In this document: one piece after another, positions 16,312 through 24,086 of the stretch
How the letters are laid out: each line of letters opens with the position of its first letter
Numbering within the stretch: position 1 is the stretch's first letter
Position numbers and translations under genes: made by a program
The notes under the pieces: model-generated
What the model saw: only the letters and a program-made list of their open reading frames with translations
Told to the model about the DNA's origin: nothing
Database searches by the model: none
Assembly (NCBI RefSeq): GCF_002813375.1
Contig: NZ_PHUJ01000003.1
Location: forward strand, 3,844,001 to 3,908,000
DNA from: Pseudonocardia alni
GTDB taxonomy: Bacteria > Actinomycetota > Actinomycetes > Mycobacteriales > Pseudonocardiaceae
DNA: 64,000 nt
Direction of reading: 5' to 3'

Positions 16312-16794
16312 TTACGCCGACGGCGGACGGGGTTCGCCCTCGGCGGAGGTCGGGTCGGTGCCCGCGGTCGCGACCCGGCGCAGCAGCGTCCGGAGCGCGC
16401 CCTGCTCGTCCGGGGAGAGCGGCGCCAGGATGTGGGCCTCGGCGGCGCGCAGCCGGGTCTCGGTCTCGCAGAGCAGCGCCCGGCCGGCCGTGGTGAGCAC
16501 GATCCGGCGGGCCCGCCGGTCGTTCGGGTCGGGCCGCCGCTCGATCAGTCCCGCCTCCTGGACCTTGTCCAGCAGGTAGGTCATCACGGTGCGGTCCACG
16601 CCGAGCTTGCGGGCGAGCGCGAGCTGGGTGGGCGGATCGTCCCCGGCCGCGGCGGCGAGCACCTGGAAACCGCGCTGACCGCCGGGCAGCGTGCCGACGA
16701 CGCACTGCACCGCCGTGGCGTGGTCGCGCGCCACCCGGGTCAACGCCCACGCCAGGTCGCACTCGACGCTCTGCGGGGCGGACGGACCGGACAT
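16312..16794 (-). CDS. MarR family transcriptional regulator
   Basis: 160 residues, typical MarR length. The winged helix region reads PTQLALARKLGVDRTVMTYLLDKVQEAGLIERRPDPNDRRARRIVLT, the classic recognition helix plus beta-wing with the DxRxR motif. Start at the ATG of MSGPSAPQ: a TATCCT hexamer lies 6 nt upstream, suggesting leaderless translation; the frame stays open upstream but reads through the operator. Divergent from the azoreductase gene with a palindrome between them, so it is probably a redox- or quinone-responsive repressor of that gene. Confidence 0.9.
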   Translation of the reverse strand: MSGPSAPQSVECDLAWALTRVARDHATAVQCVVGTLPGGQRGFQVLAAAAGDDPPTQLALARKLGVDRTVMTYLLDKVQEAGLIERRPDPNDRRARRIVLTTAGRALLCETETRLRAAEAHILAPLSPDEQGALRTLLRRVATAGTDPTSAEGEPRPPSA

Positions 16795-16811
16795 CGTCAC
16801 AGGATACGTGC

Positions 16812-16857
16812 TTGCCAAGGTCTTCTCCCGTGCAGATACTCTGTTCAACAGAACATC
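16812..16857 (+). promoter_or_regulatory. azoR promoter overlapped by MarR-type operator palindrome
   Basis: TTGCCA (16812-16817), 17-nt spacer and GATACT (16835-16840) make a good promoter for the azoreductase gene. Over its -10 lies the palindrome TCTGTTcAACAGA (16840-16852), extendable to 16835-16857 with 9 of 11 pairs matched. Location and symmetry fit a MarR dimer blocking RNA polymerase. Confidence 0.6.
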
Positions 16858-16885
16858 TTCACTCCAGATCGACCGGGAGGTCACC

Positions 16886-17536
16886 GTGTCCCTGTTCCGA
16901 CTCGACGCGAGCATCCGCACCGAGGGCTCCGTCAGCCGCGAGATCGCCGACGAGGTCGAGCGCGCCTACCTCGACGCGCGACCGGGCGCCGAGGTCGTCC
17001 GCCGTGACCTGGGCACCGCCCCGCTGCCCGCCGATCTGTGGACCACCGCGGTCGCGGCCGGATACGTGGCCGAGGCCGACCGCACCCCGGAGCAGCGCGG
17101 GGCCCTCGCGCGCATCGCGGAGTTGGCCGACGAGGTGCTGGCCGCGGACGCCGTCGTCGTCGGATCGCCGCTCTACAACTTCGGCATCGCCGCGCACCTG
17201 AAGACCTGGGTCGACGCACTGATCACCGACCCCCGGTTCGCGCCGGGGAGCACGCCCCTCGCCGGCCGTCCGGTCGTGCTCGTGGTCTCCCGGGGAGGCG
17301 GCTACGGGCCGGGCACCCCGCGCGAGGGGTGGGACCACGGCTCCGGCTGGATCACCCGCATCCTGCGTGACGTGTGGGGTGCCGACGTGACCGTCGTGGA
17401 GACGGAGCTGACCCTGGCCGACGTGGTGCCCGCGATGAGCGAGCTGCGCCCGCTGGCCGCGGAGAAGCGCGAGCGCGCCCGCGTCGACGCCCGGACGGCG
17501 GGGGAGCGGGTCGCCGCGGTGACGCCGGCGGCGTGA
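16886..17536 (+). CDS. azoR: FMN-dependent NADH-azoreductase / quinone oxidoreductase
   Basis: 216 residues with a flavodoxin-like fold. The N-terminal phosphate-binding loop is RLDASIRTEGSVSRE, the flavin contact region is VVVGSPLYNFGIAAHLKTWVD, and VVSRGGGYGPGTPREGWDHG matches the second FMN loop of AzoR proteins. It reduces quinones or azo bonds by two electrons with NAD(P)H, usually as a homodimer. Start is GTG 16886 with GGGAGG upstream; the longer open frame runs back through the operator. Its divergent MarR neighbour suggests induction by electrophiles or quinones. Confidence 0.88.
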   Translation: MSLFRLDASIRTEGSVSREIADEVERAYLDARPGAEVVRRDLGTAPLPADLWTTAVAAGYVAEADRTPEQRGALARIAELADEVLAADAVVVGSPLYNFGIAAHLKTWVDALITDPRFAPGSTPLAGRPVVLVVSRGGGYGPGTPREGWDHGSGWITRILRDVWGADVTVVETELTLADVVPAMSELRPLAAEKRERARVDARTAGERVAAVTPAA

Positions 17537-17543
17537 GGCCCGG

Positions 17544-18275
17544 TCAGGGGGCGGCGCGCAGCGCGGCGAGCCGCTCCCGGGCGTAGCCGGGTTCGACGGT
17601 CCAGCAGACCGCGACCTCCCACGCGTCGACGGCGCGGCGGACCTCGCGTGCCGCCCCGGGACCACCGTCGAGGTCGAGCACCGTCCGGTCCACCCGGCAC
17701 TCGTCCCAGTCGAGCAGGCCCGGACGTCCGTCCAGGACCCGGATGTTGCCCGGGCCGGGGTCGCCGTGGACGACGGCGACCGGACCGTCCACCACGGCCC
17801 ACGCGGCCCGGCACTCCGCGACGACATCGGACGGCATCGCGGTCAGGTCCACGTCCCCACCGCGGTCGGCGCCCGCGAGCAGCTCGGTCGTGCCCACGAA
17901 CCCCGGCCGCTGGCTCCGCCCCGAGGTGAGGGCGTGCAGCCGGCGCAGCTCGGCGGCGATGGCCGCCTCGTCGCCCGGCCCGGGTGGGTCGCCGTCGAGC
18001 CAGGTCCGGACGACGACCGCCCCGCACCGCCGCCGTCCGTCACCGGTCGGGACGACGTCGGGTACGCGGAAACCGTGGGCCCGCAGCTCGCCGGTCAGGT
18101 CGAGCTCCCAGTCCAGCGCCGCGGGCGTCCGCCCACTCCGGTGGACCACCAGCCGTCGGCTCCCGTCCGTCGCCGCCCAGACCGCGCCGCGGTGCCCGCC
18201 GCCGAGCCGGGCCGTGATGCGCAGCCCCGGCCAGGCGACGAGCCCGGGCGGCGTCAGCCGGCCTTCGGTTCCCAC
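17544..18275 (-). CDS. Aminoglycoside phosphotransferase-like kinase
   Basis: 243 residues of the APH/choline kinase fold. Brenner motif VVHGDPGPGNIRV supplies the catalytic Asp and Asn, and LLDWDECRVDRTVLDL supplies the metal-binding Asp. The N-terminal lobe is short (LRITARLGGGHRGAVWAATDG, LVVHRSG). The GTG start lies inside the end of the sigma factor gene (22-nt overlap), indicating translational coupling. The true substrate may be an alcohol, sugar or antibiotic; resistance should not be assumed. Confidence 0.82.
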   Translation of the reverse strand: MGTEGRLTPPGLVAWPGLRITARLGGGHRGAVWAATDGSRRLVVHRSGRTPAALDWELDLTGELRAHGFRVPDVVPTGDGRRRCGAVVVRTWLDGDPPGPGDEAAIAAELRRLHALTSGRSQRPGFVGTTELLAGADRGGDVDLTAMPSDVVAECRAAWAVVDGPVAVVHGDPGPGNIRVLDGRPGLLDWDECRVDRTVLDLDGGPGAAREVRRAVDAWEVAVCWTVEPGYARERLAALRAAP

Positions 18276-19294
18276 AGCTCCGGCCGGTCGGCCAGCTTCA
18301 GCGGCAGCCCGAAGTAGCCGAACAGCTCGGTGTTGAGGAAGATGCTCAGCCCGGTGACGACCCCGTCCTCGATCCGCAGGGCCGTGATGCCCCAGGCCTC
18401 GAACTCGCCGTTCGGCCCGGACGGCTTCCACTGGGCGAAGCCGACCGTCCCGTTGATCTCCACCGGAGCCACCCGCGACCCGCGGCAGCCCTGCCCGGGG
18501 CCGGTCGCCATCCAGGCGATGACGTCGTCCCGGCCGCGGAACCAGAGCTCCAGCGGAGGCATGTTCTGCTCGACGTCCTCGTGGAGCAGCGCCGTCAGCG
18601 CCTCCATGTCGAAGGCCTCGAACGCTGCCATGTAGCGCATCAGCAGCGCGGTCTGCGCCGGGTCCATCGCCGGGGAGGTCTGCGGCGCCGCCTCGGAGAT
18701 GCCCTGTTCGCCCAGGGTGGCGCGGGCGCGCTGCAGGGCGCTGTTGACCGAGGCGACCGAGGTGTCCAGCAGCTCGGCGACCTCGGCGGCCTTCCAGCAC
18801 AGGACCTCGCGCAGGATCAGCACGGCGCGCTGGCGGGCCGGCAGGTGCTGCAGCGCCGCGATGAACGCGAGCCGGATCGTCTCCTTCGCGACGGCCTTGT
18901 CCGCCGGGTCCCCGGCCGGTGTCGACACCCGGGAGTCGGGCATCGGTTCGAGCCACTCGGCGTCGGGCAGCGGCTCGCGCAGCGACTCGGCGACCGGTGC
19001 GCCGGGGCCTCCGATGTCCATCGGGACGGCGCGGCGCTTGCGCCCGTTCAACGCGTCGATGCAGACGTTGGTGGCGATGCGGTACAGCCAGGACCGCAGC
19101 GAGGAGCGGCCGTCGAACTTCGCGACGCCCCTCCAGGCCCGGACCATCGTGTCCTGCACCGCGTCCTCGGCCTCGAACGCCGAGCCGAGCATCCGGTAGC
19201 AGTAGCCGGTCAGCTCGCGCCGGTGGTCCTCGAGGCGCTCCTCGGGTGGCCGCTCGTCCACGGTGGTGTCGGCGGCCCGTGCGGGTGCGCTCAT
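18254..19294 (-). CDS. SigG/SigX5-type ECF sigma factor with C-terminal SnoaL-like domain
   Basis: 346 residues. Region 2 (ELTGYCYRMLGSAFEAEDAV, then RSWLYRIATNVCIDAL) spans about 25-90. Region 4 (LPARQRAVLILREVLCWKAA, EVAELLDTSVASVNSALQRA) spans about 150-200. A 120-residue SnoaL-like domain follows (LLMRYMAAFEAFDMEALTAL). Domain order and the central LEPMPDS segment match mycobacterial SigG. In such factors the C-terminal domain can act in place of an anti-sigma factor. ATG start with GAGGGGG upstream. No anti-sigma gene is adjacent; the downstream gene is the coupled kinase. Confidence 0.88.
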   Translation of the reverse strand: MSAPARAADTTVDERPPEERLEDHRRELTGYCYRMLGSAFEAEDAVQDTMVRAWRGVAKFDGRSSLRSWLYRIATNVCIDALNGRKRRAVPMDIGGPGAPVAESLREPLPDAEWLEPMPDSRVSTPAGDPADKAVAKETIRLAFIAALQHLPARQRAVLILREVLCWKAAEVAELLDTSVASVNSALQRARATLGEQGISEAAPQTSPAMDPAQTALLMRYMAAFEAFDMEALTALLHEDVEQNMPPLELWFRGRDDVIAWMATGPGQGCRGSRVAPVEINGTVGFAQWKPSGPNGEFEAWGITALRIEDGVVTGLSIFLNTELFGYFGLPLKLADRPELWEPKAG

Positions 19295-19530
19295 GGTTCC
19301 CCCTCGACGTACCCGTCCGGGTGGGTCCCGGTCCGTCTGGCCGCGAGTGTGCCGCGCCACACCGACAAAGTGGAGAGCCCACGCGACGAACGGCCGCCCG
19401 AACAGGGGCGACGTGCGCCGACGGGCCGACCGCGACGTGGGATGATCGGGGCCGACGGCGTTCCGCTCGACCCTCCCGGTCCGCCGGTCGCAGGCACGAC
19501 GGAGGAGTCGGGGAGCACGGCGGGGCGACG

Positions 19531-20169
19531 ATGTCAGCGGTGACCGAGAACGACGGGACCGGAAGTGCCGGCGGGGGCGGGGCGCGCCGCGCCGGTCGTC
19601 GCCCGGTCACCTCCCGCTCGGAGATCGAGCACATCGCGCTGGAGATGTTCAGCGACCAGGGGTTCGAGCACACGACCGTCGACGACGTCGCGCACGCCGC
19701 GGGGATCGGGCGTCGCACGTTCTTCCGGTACTTCGCCTCCAAGAACGACATCGCCTGGGGCGCCTTCGACGAGCAGCTGGTGCGGATGCGCGCGGTGCTC
19801 GCGGCCCAGCCGTCGGACCTGCCGACGCTGGAGGGGGTCCGGCGGGCGGTGCTGGAGTTCAACCACGTCGAGCCGGACGAGCAGCCCTGGCACAGGCGCC
19901 GGCTGCGGCTGATCCTTCGGACCCCGGCGCTGCAGGCGCACTCGACGCTGCGCTACGCCTCCTGGCGGGAGGTCGTGGCCGACTACGTGGCCGAGCGTCG
20001 TGGCGAGGACTCCTCGGAGCTCGTCCCGCAGAGCGTCGGGCACGCCTGCCTGGGCGTGTGCATCGCGGCCTACGAGCGTTGGCTGGCCGACGACGGCGCC
20101 GAGCTCGCCGACCTGCTCGACGAGGTGCTGCGGGCGCTGCAGCGGGGCTGGGCGACCGAGCTCCCCTGA
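19531..20169 (+). CDS. TetR family regulator, MftR-like (mycofactocin system type)
   Basis: 212 residues. The helix-turn-helix is IALEMFSDQGFEHTTVDDVA followed by HAAGIGRRTFFRYFASKNDI. RRTFFRYFASKNDI, WGAFDEQLVRM, PWHRRRLRLIL and ALQAHSTLRYASWREVVADY match my recollection of MftR, the repressor of mycofactocin genes. None of those genes (mftA-F) lie in this window. Start at ATG 19531; a GTG at codon 4 is possible. Convergent with the Pro/Ala protein gene. The specific MftR label is an inference from motif likeness. Confidence 0.8.
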   Translation: MSAVTENDGTGSAGGGGARRAGRRPVTSRSEIEHIALEMFSDQGFEHTTVDDVAHAAGIGRRTFFRYFASKNDIAWGAFDEQLVRMRAVLAAQPSDLPTLEGVRRAVLEFNHVEPDEQPWHRRRLRLILRTPALQAHSTLRYASWREVVADYVAERRGEDSSELVPQSVGHACLGVCIAAYERWLADDGAELADLLDEVLRALQRGWATELP

Positions 20170-20176
20170 GACGCGC

Positions 20177-20210
20177 CGCGACGGCGCCCCGGGTGCGGGA
20201 CGCCGTCGCG
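20177..20210. terminator. Terminator between convergent genes
   Basis: 10-bp inverted repeat CGCGACGGCG / CGCCGTCGCG with a 14-nt loop between the TetR stop and the stop of the Pro/Ala-repeat gene. Confidence 0.6.
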
Positions 20211-20231
20211 TGGCGGTGCCTGCGTCGCAGG

Positions 20232-21272
20232 TCAGCGGGTGGTGCCGAAGAGTCGCTCCCACAGGCTGGGGCGGGTCGGGGCGGTGCGCTCCGGCGCGTC
20301 CTGGGTCCGGGCGTCGGCCGGGGCCTGCGGAGCGGCGGTGCCGTCCGGGGTGGTGGCGACGGCCGGGGCGCCCGGTGCTGCCGGGGCCGCGGGCACGGCG
20401 GGAGCGGCCGGGACACCCGGAGCGGCGGGGACACCCGGAGCGGCGGGGGCACCCGGGACGGCCGGAGCGCCCGGGACGGCCGGGGCCTCCGGAGCGGTGG
20501 GCGCGCCCGGGACGGCCGGGGCCTCCGGAGCGGTGGGCGCACCCGGGACGGCGGGTACCGCCGGCGCCTGGGGGAGGGCCGGGGTCTGGGGGGCCGCCGG
20601 GGCCTGCGGGGCGGCCGGCGGCTGCGGAACACCGGGAGCGCCCGGGACGGCCGGGGGCTCGGGGGCCTGCCGGCCCGCGGTGTCCGAGGTGACGGCGACG
20701 GCCGGGGTCGCCGAGGCGGCCGGCGCCGCGGGGGCGACCTGCGCCACCGGAGCGGCCGGAACGCCCGGGACGGCCGGGGCCTCCGGAGCGGTGGGCGTGC
20801 CCGGGACGGCGGGGGTGGCCGGCACCGCGGGAGCGGCGGGGGCCGCGGGCACGGCCGGAGCGGCGGGCGCAGCCGGAACGGCGGGCGCGGCCGGGGCCGC
20901 CGGCGCACCCGGAACAGCCGGCGCGGCGGGGACCTGCGGCGCGGCCGGCGCGCCGGGGACGGCCGGAGCTGCCGGGACGACCGGGGCGCCCGGAGCCGCG
21001 GGGACGCCCGGGGTCGGCACGTCCTGGACGGGGACGGCGGTGTCGGCGGGCGTCGCCGGGGCGGTCGCCGCGCCGTTCCCGAAGAGCGTGTCGAACAACC
21101 GGTCCAGCGGGCCGTCGGACACCGCGGCGGGCGCGTGGGCGACGGTCGCGGCCGGGGCGACCGGGGTGGAGGCACGAACGGGCTCGGCCGCGCCGGCCAC
21201 GCCGGCGCCGTACACACCCAGGGTGCCGATCATGAGGGTCAGGGCGACGGAAGTGGTGACTCGGGTTCGCAC
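20232..21272 (-). CDS. Secreted Pro/Ala-repeat low-complexity protein
   Basis: 346 residues. A Sec signal peptide (TSVALTLMIGTLGVYGAGVAGAA) precedes a short folded-looking segment with PLDRLFDTLFGNG (about residues 53-66). About 235 residues of degenerate APAVPGAP / PEAPAVPGAP repeats follow, and the tail SLWERLFGTTR resembles the first segment. The repeat is rich in Pro, Ala, Val and Gly without the strict Gly-X-Y of collagen. Probably an extended wall-spanning or surface protein. GTG start with GGAGAG upstream. I recognise no family; function unknown. Confidence 0.75.
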   Translation of the reverse strand: MRTRVTTSVALTLMIGTLGVYGAGVAGAAEPVRASTPVAPAATVAHAPAAVSDGPLDRLFDTLFGNGAATAPATPADTAVPVQDVPTPGVPAAPGAPVVPAAPAVPGAPAAPQVPAAPAVPGAPAAPAAPAVPAAPAAPAVPAAPAAPAVPATPAVPGTPTAPEAPAVPGVPAAPVAQVAPAAPAASATPAVAVTSDTAGRQAPEPPAVPGAPGVPQPPAAPQAPAAPQTPALPQAPAVPAVPGAPTAPEAPAVPGAPTAPEAPAVPGAPAVPGAPAAPGVPAAPGVPAAPAVPAAPAAPGAPAVATTPDGTAAPQAPADARTQDAPERTAPTRPSLWERLFGTTR

Positions 21273-21877
21273 GGTCTCTCCAGTTCGCTGTGCTGCTGCA
21301 CGGGGTGACGGACGGCGCTGAGCTTGCGGTCACCGGGCGTCGTCCACCAGTGACCCGATCGTGGCCACACGAGTCACAGAGGCCCCACCGGTCACGCTGT
21401 GAGCGGATCGCACCGCAACGCACCCGGAACGGGCGACCCCGTCCGGGGCTGTGCGGGGCCGCCGGGCGGGCCCGGACCGTCGTCGCCACCCGAACCGGGG
21501 AGGACGTGCGCCCGGCGCTCACCCGACGGCGTGGAACTCGTCCCGCGCTCACTCGTTCGGGACGGTGATGACCGCCCGTTGCCGATCGACGGCCCGGATC
21601 TCACATTCCGTGATCGCGCAGGAGGAGCTCGACGGGCGGTCGGCGCCGCGGAACGGGCCCGTGCGGGGGCGTCGAGTGAGGACGGTCGACGTGCCGGAGA
21701 GCCGTGGTAGCGTCCGCGTCGGTTGCAGTCGTTCTTCTCCGATCGCCACGAAGCGTCCGTGTGAAGTTGTGACGGTGGGCGTCGTCGATCGGTGCTGAGG
21801 TGCCACGGCGGTGTCCACGCGACCTCCGGCTCTTGCTGTGAGGGCCGGAACCGCTCCATCTGAGAAGGACACACGCT
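21273..21877. other. 605-bp divergent intergenic region with cspA leader
   Basis: No gene seen on either strand. It separates the Pro/Ala protein gene from the cold-shock gene. A possible cspA promoter is TCGACG (21686-21691), 16-nt spacer, TAGCGT (21708-21713), which would give a 5' leader of about 160 nt, in line with the long structured leaders of cold-shock mRNAs. I found no palindrome strong enough to name. Confidence 0.45.
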
Positions 21878-22081
21878 ATGCCGCAGGGCACCGTCAAGTG
21901 GTTCAACGCCGAGAAGGGCTTCGGCTTCATCGCCACCGACGACGAGGGACCGGACGTCTTCGTCCACTACTCCGCCATCGAGTCGAACGGATTCCGCACG
22001 CTGGAGGAGAACCAGCGCGTCGACTTCCAGGCCAGCCAGGGCAAGAAGGGCCCGCAGGCCGACTCGGTCCGCGTGATCTGA
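21878..22081 (+). CDS. cspA: Cold-shock protein, CspA family
   Basis: 67 residues, standard length. The nucleic-acid-binding motifs are intact: RNP1 as KGFGFI and RNP2 as VFVHYSAI, with [15 protein letters not shown] at the N terminus. A beta-barrel single-strand RNA/DNA chaperone. ATG start with GAGAAGGA upstream. Monocistronic: long leader before it and a strong terminator right after. The symbol marks the family, not a proven cold induction. Confidence 0.95.
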   Translation: MPQGTVKWFNAEKGFGFIATDDEGPDVFVHYSAIESNGFRTLEENQRVDFQASQGKKGPQADSVRVI

Positions 22082-22109
22082 CTTCTGCGCGGGCACGACC
22101 CGCGCACCG

Positions 22110-22146
22110 CGACGGCGCCGGCTCCCCTCGGGGACCGGCGCCGTCG
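22110..22146. terminator. Bidirectional terminator of cspA and tspO-like gene
   Basis: 12-bp perfect arms CGACGGCGCCGG / CCGGCGCCGTCG with an inner CCCC/GGGG helix, between the cspA stop and the convergent TspO stop. Confidence 0.8.
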
Positions 22147-22158
22147 TCGTTCCCGGGG

Positions 22159-22959
22159 TCAGCCGAAGGCCGGCCGCAGCCCCTCCCGCGCCCGCAGTGC
22201 CGCCGCGACGACCACCGCCCCGACGCCGAGCGCCGCGACCACGGTCACCGGCACCGTCCCGGCCGCCGCGGACTCCACCGCGACCCAGACCAGCGCCCAG
22301 GCGGCCGTCGCCGCGTAGGGCAGCGCCGCCGTCGTCCGCCGGGCCGCGACGCCCGCGGCCAGCACGCCGGCACCGAGGAGTGCCGCGGCCGTCACCGGGC
22401 CGAGCGGCGCGCCCCAGTAGGTCAGCGTCACCGAGAACCCGGCGACGGTCGCGAGTGACACCCAGCCCGTGTAGAAGGCCAGCGGGCCGTGCAGGAGTGC
22501 CCGGTCGGCCACTCCCTCGGCGGGGAACGCGGCGAGCCGGTGCAGCACCACGGCCAGGGTCACCAGCAGTGCCACGATCAGCAGCTGCGCGGTGCCCAGG
22601 AGCTCCTGGGAGAACACGACGATCCAGCCCGCGTTGAGCGCCGCCGTCGCCACGAACAGCCAGCCGGTCGCCCGGTGCACCGGGCGCGACCGCTGCCCGG
22701 GCAGCGACTGGTACACCGCGTACACGAGCAGGGCCAGGTAGATGAGGCCCCACACGGAGAACGCCACCGTCGCCGGGGTGACCAGTGAGGGGTAGCGGTC
22801 GCTGAGCACCCGCTGCGACTCCCCGAACGTCCCGCTGCCGCCGAGCGAGCCCGCCACCGCCTGCAGTACCGCCGCGGCGAGCACCGCCCAGGTGCGTGCC
22901 AAGTCCATCCCGGTGGCCGGGCCTGCCGTGCGGCCCGCCCTCGCCGTCGTCGACGCCAT
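22159..22959 (-). CDS. TspO/MBR-like membrane protein
   Basis: 266 residues with about seven or eight hydrophobic helices. TspO-like features include VAFSVWGLIYLALLVYAVYQ, ALNAGWIVVF and FYTGWVSLATVAGF, the Trp-rich helix pattern of the family. It is longer than classical TspO (about 160 residues), as in many actinobacterial members. TspO proteins bind tetrapyrroles; the ligand here is untested. Start at ATG 22959 with GGAAGGA upstream; the frame stays open upstream without protein-like sequence. Confidence 0.75.
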   Translation of the reverse strand: MASTTARAGRTAGPATGMDLARTWAVLAAAVLQAVAGSLGGSGTFGESQRVLSDRYPSLVTPATVAFSVWGLIYLALLVYAVYQSLPGQRSRPVHRATGWLFVATAALNAGWIVVFSQELLGTAQLLIVALLVTLAVVLHRLAAFPAEGVADRALLHGPLAFYTGWVSLATVAGFSVTLTYWGAPLGPVTAAALLGAGVLAAGVAARRTTAALPYAATAAWALVWVAVESAAAGTVPVTVVAALGVGAVVVAAALRAREGLRPAFG

Positions 22960-23277
22960 GTCCAGTCCTTCCGATCGTCCCAACCATCTCGATGATAAAG
23001 ACAATCGACGCACGAGGCATGTCGAGCGGTACGACGACCGGCGTTGCGCCGGACGGCGGCGGGGTTGCCACCGGTCGTCGGTCCGCTGCGCCCGGTCACC
23101 CGCCGTTCACCGGTGGCCGCGACGCCGTGCGGTAGGCGTTCCCCGCTCGTCTCGCCGCTGCGCACCCTCGCCGCGCACCCCTCGCGAACTCGTGCGGGGA
23201 GCCCGATCCTGGTGGTGTACTTCACAGGGAAAGCGGCACCACAGGGGTTGTCGCACAAGCGGAAGGAAGTGACCTCC
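22960..23277. other. 318-bp divergent intergenic region
   Basis: Lies between the TspO-like gene and the Prim-pol-like gene. The stretch around 22988-23010 is relatively AT-rich (GATAAAGACAATCGAC) and is the likeliest promoter area for the minus-strand gene. GGAAGGAA before 23278 serves the plus-strand gene. I see no RNA gene or strong palindrome. Confidence 0.4.
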
Positions 23278-23805
23278 ATGTCCTGGTGGGACAGCTACCG
23301 AGCCGTCTACGGCGCGGAGCTGCGAGCGGCTGCTCGCGAGTACGCCGACCACGGTTGGCCGCTCGTGCCGGGGCCGGGCGCGGAGGTCATGCTCGCGACG
23401 GGCGACGTGCTCGACGTGGTCGAGGTCCCGGCGGCCATCGGTCGGCAGGTCTGCCGGACGCTGCGTGAGGCCGGCGAGGTCGTGCCGGTCGCCGCGACGC
23501 CCGAGGGCACCTGGTGGTTCCCGATGAGCCCGCGGCACGCGCTCCCGGCCGAGCTGAGCCTGCACACCGACGTCGTGCTGCACACCGACGGCATCGGCGT
23601 CGTCGCCCCGCCGACCGAGCGTCCCGAGGGCTGGGTGCAGTGGCGCGTGGCCCCGGCGCGGGTCGGCTACCGGGTGCCCGAGGCCGCGGTCGTCGTCGAA
23701 GCGGTCTGCGACGCGGTGCGCCGTCGCGGCAGTGAGCAGTCCCTGCCCGACGAGCAGGAGGCGCGGGCCGAGCAGCCCGGCGTCCCGAGCGCCCTGCGGC
23801 GCTGA
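23278..23805 (+). CDS. Small Prim-pol-like (bifunctional DNA primase/polymerase N-terminal) protein
   Basis: 175 residues. EYADHGWPLVPGPGAEVML, TGDVLDVVEVPAAIG, GTWWFPMSPRHALPAEL and the VVAPPTERPEGWVQWRVAP region resemble the short actinobacterial proteins matched by the DNA primase/polymerase N-terminal family. The acidic residues expected for polymerase catalysis are only partly evident, so it may be an inactive relative. ATG start with GGAAGGAA upstream. No replication gene adjoins it, so its role is unclear. Confidence 0.65.
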   Translation: MSWWDSYRAVYGAELRAAAREYADHGWPLVPGPGAEVMLATGDVLDVVEVPAAIGRQVCRTLREAGEVVPVAATPEGTWWFPMSPRHALPAELSLHTDVVLHTDGIGVVAPPTERPEGWVQWRVAPARVGYRVPEAAVVVEAVCDAVRRRGSEQSLPDEQEARAEQPGVPSALRR

Positions 23806-24086
23806 CCCTCCCGCGCGGCCCGGACGGAACCGAGGATCCGGCCCGCGCGACCGCGTACCGCCCGCCCGAATCCGTCCCGATGTCGTCTCCGCAGGTCTCC
23901 GCGGGACGCCGGGAGCGGCCGGGCGGTGCGCCCCGGAAGCGGCGCCCGAGGGGGCACTTCTCCCTCGCCGCGCAGCCGCTCCACCGGCCACGGCCGGGTC
24001 CGGCGGGACATCCCCCGGACCCGGCCGGGGACCCGTACCGCGCGCCCCCGGCGCCCGTTGTCGGTGTCCCCGGGCACTATGGGTGT

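Noticed and set aside
7773..16314. Shared 14-mer CTGACCTGCGGTTA near 7773 and near 16302
   Set aside because: Matches of this length are expected by chance in 64 kb of biased composition, and the flanks do not align.
17544..18275. Aminoglycoside resistance gene
   Set aside because: The Brenner and metal motifs define only the broad kinase fold; many actinobacterial members are not resistance enzymes.
20239..21321. Plus-strand 360-residue Gly/Ala/Thr frame resembling a collagen-like or PE-PGRS protein
   Set aside because: It is the exact antisense of the Pro/Ala repeat gene, lacks a signal peptide or ribosome site, and its composition is dictated by the opposite strand.
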